A stretch of 23,034 bases of DNA, from positions 1 through 23,034 of the IMG/VR virus record IMGVR_UViG_3300027806_001283; one strand, given 5' to 3'. Below, one piece after another: positions 1 through 5,675 of this stretch. Source of the stretch: a virus. Each line of letters opens with the position of its first letter. The first letter of the stretch is position 1. Position numbers and translations under genes: made by a program. Below the pieces are notes generated by a model. It worked only from the letters and a program-made list of their open reading frames with translations. It was not told where the DNA came from and searched no databases.

Positions 1-1032
1 CATAGAACATGGGAAATAAAAAAGGATGACGAAAACAAACCAATATTATATTATGATTGTGTAGATTTAGAAAATATTCCAGAACTGAATAATGAAGATC
101 GATATTGGAAAACAGACAATGAAACATTAACTTTAAAATATTTTTTTAGCGCAGCAAATAATCCTGATGGTTCGCCACGACCACCTCAAGTAGTCGAAAC
201 TATGCCTTGGCTATGCTCAGAAGATGATAATTGCAAAAATGCTGATCAAAACTATATTAATGAAATTATGCAATTAGCTCAAAATAAGCTTGATGAAGTT
301 AATGAAAATTTACTCGACCCCGATGGTGAGCCGACCGGCGGTATCGGGGTGTTCTTTCCTGCTCGTTGTATTCGTTGGACATGTTTAGGACCAGAAGATT
401 CTAATCATCCATTCTTATCGATTAAAAAATGCAGAAAATTTCATACTATACCACAAAATGTTTTAGACTCTATATTTCCTCATAGAGATCCGGTAGTTCT
501 TTATGATACTAAGGAAGAATGTGAAGATGTTTGTATTGGCTTACAGGTAATTTTAGATGTCTATATGTCTCCAACTGGTAGTTTAAGCTCCGCATTAAAC
601 TTTACCATAGGAAGATTACCTTTTACAGTGATATCTGAAAAAATACCATTTAATATTCCTGTTCAACTATGTGGATCTCAGGATCCCATTCCAACTTATG
701 TACCTAATGAATATGCGGTAGGAGATGTTCTAACAAATGTAACTTTTTCACAATCTAACGCTTTAGCGTTTAAAAAAGTATCTATAAATTATACTCCTCT
801 TGCTACTAACAATATTATTATACCAATAACTGACTGTTTGGTTAATAATATTTCTGGAAATAGAGGCTTGGACGATACTGAAGTTACGAATGGTAATGTT
901 ATTCCATTAATATGTTCCGCAGTTTTAGATAATGATGGTCTTAAATTTGTTCAAATTCATATTGCTGGATCTATATTTGATGATGTAACAGATATTACAA
1001 CTATTGAGATACCTCTATACTCTTGTTCCTAA
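1..1032 (+). CDS. Cysteine-rich phage protein, 5'-truncated by window edge
   Basis: The reading frame is open from base 1 to the TAA at 1030-1032, so the gene begins before the window. The first in-frame ATG at 202 is probably internal: the codons before it translate to ordinary protein (for example PILYYDCVDLENIPELN) and no ribosome site precedes it. At least 343 residues are visible. Cysteines are unusually frequent (LCSEDDNCK, RCIRWTC, KKCRKF, EECEDVC, VQLCGS, DCLVNN, LICS, final SCS), which hints at metal binding or disulfides in a virion or exported protein. The second half is rich in beta-prone Ile/Val/Thr stretches. I do not recognise a family. Its position just upstream of fibre genes suggests a structural role, which is inference. 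About 150 A+T-rich bases without a gene follow. Confidence 0.75.
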   Translation, partial: HRTWEIKKDDENKPILYYDCVDLENIPELNNEDRYWKTDNETLTLKYFFSAANNPDGSPRPPQVVETMPWLCSEDDNCKNADQNYINEIMQLAQNKLDEVNENLLDPDGEPTGGIGVFFPARCIRWTCLGPEDSNHPFLSIKKCRKFHTIPQNVLDSIFPHRDPVVLYDTKEECEDVCIGLQVILDVYMSPTGSLSSALNFTIGRLPFTVISEKIPFNIPVQLCGSQDPIPTYVPNEYAVGDVLTNVTFSQSNALAFKKVSINYTPLATNNIIIPITDCLVNNISGNRGLDDTEVTNGNVIPLICSAVLDNDGLKFVQIHIAGSIFDDVTDITTIEIPLYSCS

Positions 1033-1135
1033 TATGTGATTATATTAATTGGCTCTAAATTTATCTAAAATACTAATATTTAAATTGATTATATTTATTT
1101 GATTAATTCTAAAATGTAATATATTTAGAGTGATT

Positions 1136-1149
1136 GGTGTAAAAATTAT
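1136..1149 (+). promoter_or_regulatory. Candidate late-promoter motif (variant)
   Basis: GGTGTAAAAATTAT begins 45 bases before the ATG at 1181. It matches the first six bases of the GGTGTATA motif seen before other left-half genes and lies at the same distance from its start codon. The rest of the 1033-1180 gap is A+T-rich with no other gene; a weak 8-base inverted match (CTCTAAAT at 1053-1060, ATTTAGAG at 1123-1130) was the only other pattern seen. Confidence 0.35.
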
Positions 1150-1180
1150 TGATTATTTACCTAATTTAATGGAGAAAAAA

Positions 1181-1771
1181 ATGGCTATTTCACAAGTAGT
1201 TGCAATTCAAACTAATGGTAATCCATATGATACAGTTCCTCCAAATGCTACTGCTAGTGGTGCTGGCGGAAATGGTGGATCTGTAGCAAAAGCATCTAAT
1301 ACAAATCTTTTAGATGGAGTAGAAGTTTCAAGATATGATGCTGGTGTTTTTGGTTCTGCTGTTGTTGATACTAATGATATTGACAAAGTATACAGTTCTG
1401 GCGCATTAGCATATAACAATCCTGGTCCAATTTCAAAAAGAGTTACTACTAATATCAATGGATCAGCTAATACTTTCTTATTAAGTGGAGCCTTGGTTCC
1501 CAACTTAATACATAGTATTCATTATCAAAAAGTTAAAAATGGTAGTAGTTATGTTCAAGGCGTTAGAACTAGACGCTTTACGTCTGCTATTCGTGAAAAC
1601 AAATGGAATGACTATACTGGTAAATTCGAATCTGGATATCCTGTTGTGAGCGTAGATGTTTTTGCAGACGATAATGCTGCTTTACCAACTAGATCTGTTC
1701 CAGGTAATTTAACATTTATGTCTTCAGGATCTAATGTTGTCAATGATACATATAAAGAAAAAACTGGCTGA
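1181..1771 (+). CDS. Hypothetical phage structural-type protein, 196 aa
   Basis: The start at 1181 is chosen because GGAG at 1171-1174 sits six A residues upstream of it; an in-frame ATG at 1130 adds 17 residues but has no ribosome site. The protein opens MAISQVVAIQTNG, then has a Gly/Ala-rich stretch (ASGAGGNGGSVAKAS, about residues 26-40) and a Ser/Thr/Asn/Val-rich body with no membrane segment and no cysteine. That composition suits a soluble, beta-rich virion protein. I do not recognise the family. It stands alone between A+T-rich spacers, with a candidate promoter motif 45 bases upstream and a hairpin downstream, so it may be a separately expressed and perhaps abundant structural protein. 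That expression idea is inference. Confidence 0.75.
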   Translation: MAISQVVAIQTNGNPYDTVPPNATASGAGGNGGSVAKASNTNLLDGVEVSRYDAGVFGSAVVDTNDIDKVYSSGALAYNNPGPISKRVTTNINGSANTFLLSGALVPNLIHSIHYQKVKNGSSYVQGVRTRRFTSAIRENKWNDYTGKFESGYPVVSVDVFADDNAALPTRSVPGNLTFMSSGSNVVNDTYKEKTG

Positions 1772-1802
1772 TGTATTGAGAATTTATAATCAGTTTTAGT
1801 GT

Positions 1803-1841
1803 AATATAAGCTAGTGGTATATAATATCGCTAGCTTATATT
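1803..1841 (+). terminator. Hairpin, candidate terminator, with promoter-like loop
   Basis: A perfect 12-base inverted repeat pairs 1803-1814 (AATATAAGCTAG) with 1830-1841 (CTAGCTTATATT), enclosing a 15-base loop; T residues run from 1841 to 1844. It lies 31 bases after the stop of the upstream gene. The stem is A+T-rich, so terminator strength is uncertain. The loop holds GGTATATAATAT, which resembles the recurring promoter motif, so the repeat may instead be an operator. Confidence 0.45.
1816..1829 (+). promoter_or_regulatory. Candidate late-promoter motif in hairpin loop
   Basis: GGTATATAATATCG begins 45 bases upstream of the ATG at 1861 and occupies the loop of the inverted repeat at 1803-1841. 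It differs from GGTGTATA at one position and contains TATAAT. Confidence 0.35.
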
Positions 1842-1860
1842 TTTATGGGAATTATTATTT

Positions 1861-2178
1861 ATGACAGATACTATTATTCATTTCTGGGAAAATCTTGCTA
1901 CTACTAGTATTGGTATTATTGTGACTATGATGGGTTTTTGGGTTGCCATAGGTCGTAATATGGTCACAAAAAGTGAGGTTGCTCAATTAATTAAAAATGA
2001 GAGTCCATATAATCAAGATCGTCAGTTTATTATGGAACGACTGGCTATTAATAAAGAAACACAAGCAGCCTTCGCTTCCGCACTACAAAGAAATACAGAA
2101 GTTATGAACGAACTTAAGATTCAAATAGCTACTCTGGGAAAAACATTAGAGGCTCTTGAAGACAGAATTGATCATTAG
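1861..2178 (+). CDS. Small membrane-anchored coiled-coil protein
   Basis: A 105-residue protein with one hydrophobic segment near the N-terminus (about residues 13-31, TTSIGIIVTMMGFWVAIG), then a charged region that looks alpha-helical and coiled-coil (residues 66-105, ending TLGKTLEALEDRIDH). This layout, a short N-terminal tail, one transmembrane helix and a long coiled coil, is shared by phage XhlA-like and Rz-like membrane proteins, but I see no family signature. It could be a membrane accessory of lysis or of adsorption; the location among fibre genes does not decide this. The ATG lies 45 bases after a candidate promoter motif; its ribosome site (GGGA at 1847-1850) is modest. Confidence 0.75.
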   Translation: MTDTIIHFWENLATTSIGIIVTMMGFWVAIGRNMVTKSEVAQLIKNESPYNQDRQFIMERLAINKETQAAFASALQRNTEVMNELKIQIATLGKTLEALEDRIDH

Positions 2179-2193
2179 GTGTATAGTTAAATA
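2178..2193 (+). promoter_or_regulatory. Candidate late-promoter motif
   Basis: GGTGTATAGTTAAATA begins on the last base of the upstream stop codon, 43 bases before the ATG at 2221. It is one of three exact GGTGTATA occurrences found by eye, all between or at the edges of left-half genes. Confidence 0.45.
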
Positions 2194-2220
2194 ACTCTAT
2201 TAAATAAAGGCAAAATAATT

Positions 2221-2463
2221 ATGGCTAATGATATTATAGCAATTGATCCCACCAAACCAATTAATAATAAATATGCTATCTGCTCTGCATTACCTACTGG
2301 TTTTTATAGTAAAAGATTAGTTAGGGGTAATTATCCTAAAAATCTTACTATAACAAATATTGAAAGTAAGTTTGATAACAGATTTGATGATGTAACTTAC
2401 TATTATGGTGGTGGCGGAGATATTGATGGCGGTGATGTCTCAGTGGATGTACTAGGCCCATGA
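2221..2463 (+). CDS. Small glycine/tyrosine-tailed hypothetical protein
   Basis: An 80-residue protein with no membrane segment. The first 60 residues are polar with N/K/T-rich stretches; the C-terminus is Gly/Asp-rich (YYYGGGGDIDGGDVSVDVLGP) and looks like a flexible linker or beta-turn tail. AAAGG at 2206-2210 is a suitable ribosome site. The TGA overlaps the ATG of the large fibre gene (ATGA at 2460-2463), implying coupled translation and probably a related role, such as a fibre-connector or assembly protein. I do not recognise the family. Confidence 0.7.
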   Translation: MANDIIAIDPTKPINNKYAICSALPTGFYSKRLVRGNYPKNLTITNIESKFDNRFDDVTYYYGGGGDIDGGDVSVDVLGP

Positions 2464-4859
2464 TTAATATAATAAGACTTAAAGATCTTCCAGAAGGTAG
2501 TGGATTATTATCTAATGATGATATCTTAGTATTTATGGATGATCCATCTGGTAGTGGCACAACTAAAAAAATTACTTTTGGTGAAATTAGTAATTTAATT
2601 GGAAGTGGCATAACCAATCCTATAACAATTGTTGGTGGTGATTATATATCATCTAACTTAATAGATGATACATATACTATTAGCGTAACTGGATTACAAC
2701 CAAGCGGTAATTATAGTCTGGTTGGTCATACTCATCCCTCTACAGATATTATTGATTCTACTAGTTTTGGTCGAGCAATATTGACAGCCTCATCATATGC
2801 AGCACAAAATAAGCTAGGATGGCAAATTATAAGTGCTACCAATACGACTGCTGAACCTGGCGGCCAATATATAATTCCAACAGATTTTACAGCACCATTA
2901 CTAACTACAATTTCGGATCCTCCTTCTCCAACACACGGAGACTGGTATGTAGTTATTAAGCCTAGTGGAGCGGGTGGACTTAATGGTACCTCTATAGGAG
3001 GAACACTTTATAATAGATTATCTGGTGTCTATCTTTATAGAGTTTATAGTAGAAATAGTATATTTTCAGCATCTTGGAAAGATTATAGTTTAGATAAATT
3101 ACACAATCATACAGCGAATGATATTACTAATTTTAATAGCAGCGTCAGTGGCTTATTACCAAGCATTAGTGGTTCTGGATATGTTAATTCATCATTTAAT
3201 AATAACACATATACAATCTCAGTTACAGGGTTACAGCCTAGCGGCAACTATAGTGTTGTTGGACACAATCATATATCAACAAACATAACAGACTTTAATA
3301 GTGCTGTTAGCGGATTACTTCCAGTGAAAAACATACTGTCTGGCACTGGTATAAATGTTAATAATGCTAGTGGAGTTTATACCATAGAAGCTACTGGATC
3401 AGGAGTATTATTAAATGAGGCTAAATCTTTAGTTACAACAGTATTCAATAAAACTGGTTCGCCAATTCCAAAAATGACTGCTGTTTATATTAACGGTGGT
3501 CAAGGAGATATGCCCACAATCTCTTTAGCTCAAGCTAGTGGTGAATTAACAAGTAGTAAAACTTATGGATTAACAGCAGAAAATATTAGTAATATGAGTA
3601 CCGGGAAAGTTATTGTTTTTGGAGCTTTAACCGGACTAGATACTGATCAGTTTAATCCTACTGCCCCAACTGGAGATGTTAATGGAACTACTCTATACTT
3701 AAGTCCCACAGTTGCTGGAGGCTTAACAAAAACGAAACCATCTGCTCCCGATCATATGGTGGCAATTGGTACTATTATAAGAACTCATCAAAATGAAGGC
3801 ATAATAGAAGTAAGAGTTCAAAATGGTTTTGAATTAGAAGAGTTACACAATGTGGCTATTAGTGGAGTTTCTAATGGTCAATTTTTACAATATAATAGCA
3901 ATAATTCATTGTGGATACCAAGTAGTAGTGGAAATTTTTCAACACTGAGTGTTAATGGAACTAATGTTAGTATTAGTGGTCATCAACACCAGTCTTTAGA
4001 TATTACTGATTTCAATAGTGCTGTTAGTGGACTATTACCAAAAATAACTAATAGTGGTAATAATAGATTATTAACTAGTGGTGGTGCTAACACTGATATT
4101 AATGCCGAAACTTATCTTAGATTTAATGATTTAACTAGTTCTTTACAATTAATATATGATAATAGTGTTGGTCATACTGGACTAAGTGCGCTATGTAATT
4201 TAGAAGCATATGATAATATAGAGCCTACCACCGGAGCACGAATACAGCTTATCAGAAACAGGGGTACATTGAATAGTCCATCCGGAGTTATAAATAATGA
4301 TACTCTTAGCGTTATCAGAACATTTACTCTTAATGCTAGTGGAGTGAATTCTGTTGTTGGTAGAATATTAACACAAGCAGATGGCGAGCCCACCGGTGTT
4401 AATTTATATACTCCTACTAGAATGACATTTCACACAAGTTCTGGCCCAAATCAATTAGATAATAGTCTTGTCTTATATTCAAATGGTAAATTAAGTTATA
4501 ATAGATATATGATAATAGAAGATGGTCTATCGGCACCAACACCAATACTATCTCTGGGTTCTGTTAGCGGTAATGTTGCTATAAACTATGATGTTGATAG
4601 ACAAATTCAACAGTTAACATTGAATGGTTCTGCCGTAAACTTTACAGAAGGAACGGGTTGGGATTTAATAAACAGAAGCGTAGATGTGATGCTAGAAATA
4701 ACGGTGTCCTCCACCACAACAGTTTCTTTTGATTCTAATTTTGTAACAGATTGGTATAATCCATTACCAACTTTTTCTTCTGGTAAATATTTAGTCTTAT
4801 TAAGAAGTATGGGGGTTGGCATAGTACAGGGTCACTATATGGGCAAAAAAACCAACTAA
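2460..4859 (+). CDS. Large tail-fibre protein with H-x-H motifs
   Basis: A 799-residue Gly/Ser/Asn/Thr-rich fibre. H-x-H motifs occur at residues 90/92, 215/217, 269/271 and 508/510, three of them followed by a conserved D-I-T-x-F-N-S-x-V-S-G-L-L-P stretch. In T4 gp37 such G-x-H-x-H motifs bind iron along the fibre axis; the same role here is inferred. Two copies of TYTISVTGLQPSGNYS occur near residues 71-86 and 250-265. Residues 315-470 resemble a domain often seen in marine phage tail proteins (KSLVTTVFNKTGSPIPK through FELEELHNVAISG). The C-terminus (VDVMLEITVSSTTTVSF ... HYMGKKTN) resembles a conserved phage-protein ending. Translation is coupled to the upstream gene by ATGA. It probably forms a trimeric distal fibre or tail spike. 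Confidence 0.88.
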   Translation: MINIIRLKDLPEGSGLLSNDDILVFMDDPSGSGTTKKITFGEISNLIGSGITNPITIVGGDYISSNLIDDTYTISVTGLQPSGNYSLVGHTHPSTDIIDSTSFGRAILTASSYAAQNKLGWQIISATNTTAEPGGQYIIPTDFTAPLLTTISDPPSPTHGDWYVVIKPSGAGGLNGTSIGGTLYNRLSGVYLYRVYSRNSIFSASWKDYSLDKLHNHTANDITNFNSSVSGLLPSISGSGYVNSSFNNNTYTISVTGLQPSGNYSVVGHNHISTNITDFNSAVSGLLPVKNILSGTGINVNNASGVYTIEATGSGVLLNEAKSLVTTVFNKTGSPIPKMTAVYINGGQGDMPTISLAQASGELTSSKTYGLTAENISNMSTGKVIVFGALTGLDTDQFNPTAPTGDVNGTTLYLSPTVAGGLTKTKPSAPDHMVAIGTIIRTHQNEGIIEVRVQNGFELEELHNVAISGVSNGQFLQYNSNNSLWIPSSSGNFSTLSVNGTNVSISGHQHQSLDITDFNSAVSGLLPKITNSGNNRLLTSGGANTDINAETYLRFNDLTSSLQLIYDNSVGHTGLSALCNLEAYDNIEPTTGARIQLIRNRGTLNSPSGVINNDTLSVIRTFTLNASGVNSVVGRILTQADGEPTGVNLYTPTRMTFHTSSGPNQLDNSLVLYSNGKLSYNRYMIIEDGLSAPTPILSLGSVSGNVAINYDVDRQIQQLTLNGSAVNFTEGTGWDLINRSVDVMLEITVSSTTTVSFDSNFVTDWYNPLPTFSSGKYLVLLRSMGVGIVQGHYMGKKTN
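2670..4040 (+). repeat. Internal fibre repeats (TISVTG and H-x-H/FNS-VSGLLP units)
   Basis: Two TYTISVTGLQPSGNYS-x-VGH units are encoded at about 2670-2729 and 3207-3266. Three D-I-T-x-FNS-x-VSGLLP units are encoded at 3120-3161, 3282-3323 and 3996-4040. The protein sequence is conserved while synonymous positions differ, so these are old duplications kept by selection rather than recent copies. A further copy lies in the second fibre gene at 6020-6064. Confidence 0.8.
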
Positions 4860-4869
4860 GGAATAAATT

Positions 4870-5139
4870 ATGTTTTATGATAGAAAAAATAATATTATTA
4901 TCAGTAAATTACCTAAAAACAGTATTGGGTCTGATGGTCAATTTTATATCAATTTCGACTCTGCTGATAACATAAATCTATGGGCTGATCATGGTTATTT
5001 TAGTATCAGAACGGATAGTCCAGCCAAACCATCTGACGCTTATGAAGAAGAAATCTTAAAAAGACAGGTCACTATTGATTATCCGTATGCTGACGTTATA
5101 AGAGTATGGAAACAAGTAATAGATTCTACAGAAATTTAA
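4870..5139 (+). CDS. Fibre-associated accessory protein, short paralogue
   Basis: An 89-residue soluble acidic protein starting ten bases after the fibre stop, with AAGGA at 4858-4862 as ribosome site. It is paralogous to the N-terminal half of the next protein: both begin M-F/Y-Y-D/N, share R-x-DSP-x-x-P near residue 49, and have D-x-PY-x-D-I/V-I/V-R-x-W near residue 72. It lacks the C-terminal domain of its neighbour. The position directly after a long fibre gene is where tail-fibre assembly chaperones or fibre connectors are often found, but no chaperone signature is visible. Function is unknown. Confidence 0.75.
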   Translation: MFYDRKNNIIISKLPKNSIGSDGQFYINFDSADNINLWADHGYFSIRTDSPAKPSDAYEEEILKRQVTIDYPYADVIRVWKQVIDSTEI

Positions 5140-5154
5140 ATATAGGGCAGTACA

Positions 5155-5649
5155 ATGTATTATAATATAAATAATCAGCAAATTACTAACTCTTATCCTT
5201 CCTCATTAACTCTTAGTAATGGCACAGCAATTACTGGCGAAACTTTTGATACTAATATCTTAATAGATGCTGGATATTATATTATTCGTAATGACAGTCC
5301 TACTCAACCAGAAAATACAATAGAAGATATTAGCGCAAGAATTATAAACTTAGATAAGCCATACGTTGATATAGTTAGAACCTGGGTTCCTATTCCAGTT
5401 GTTGTTCCAGAAACTATTAGCGCTCGTCAAATAAGATTATGGTTAATAGATAATAATATTAGTCTTAATAGTGTCGAAGACGCAATTAATACAATTAATG
5501 ATTTAAAATTAAGAGAAAAAACAAAAATAGAGTGGGAATATGCTCCATATATAGAACGAAATCATCCTTTAATAGAAAGTCTAGCTCAATATCTAGGCTT
5601 ATCTAAAGAACAAATTGACCAAGGCTTTGTTGCGGCTGCACAACTATAA
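5155..5649 (+). CDS. Fibre-associated accessory protein, long paralogue
   Basis: A 164-residue protein whose first 80 residues match the preceding gene (RNDSPTQP, DKPYVDIVRTW), joined by a Pro/Val linker (PIPVVVPE) to a C-terminal domain at residues 87-164. That domain (SARQIRLWLI, then REKTKIEWEYA, then LAQYLGLSKEQIDQGFVAAA) resembles a helical ending common in phage and prophage tail-region proteins with R-x-x-L...I-x-W-E-x-A and L-G-L-x-x-x-Q-I-D signatures. The recognition is from memory of the pattern. Together with 4870-5139 it forms a tandem duplication in which one copy has gained or lost this domain. Ribosome site AGGG at 5142-5147 is modest. Confidence 0.78.
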   Translation: MYYNINNQQITNSYPSSLTLSNGTAITGETFDTNILIDAGYYIIRNDSPTQPENTIEDISARIINLDKPYVDIVRTWVPIPVVVPETISARQIRLWLIDNNISLNSVEDAINTINDLKLREKTKIEWEYAPYIERNHPLIESLAQYLGLSKEQIDQGFVAAAQL

Positions 5650-5663
5650 ATTCATTTAATAAA

Positions 5664-5675
5664 GGTATATAAATA
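5664..5675 (+). promoter_or_regulatory. Promoter-like motif abutting fibre start
   Basis: GGTATATAAATA resembles the recurring motif and contains the T4-late-like TATAAATA, but it lies only 11 bases before the ATG at 5675, not about 45. AAAGG at 5662-5665 may simply be the ribosome site. A promoter role is therefore doubtful. Confidence 0.25.

Noticed and set aside
1053-1130. CTCTAAAT/ATTTAGAG inverted match in the 1033-1180 gap
   Set aside because: Arms are 8 bases, 62 bases apart and A+T-rich; expected by chance.
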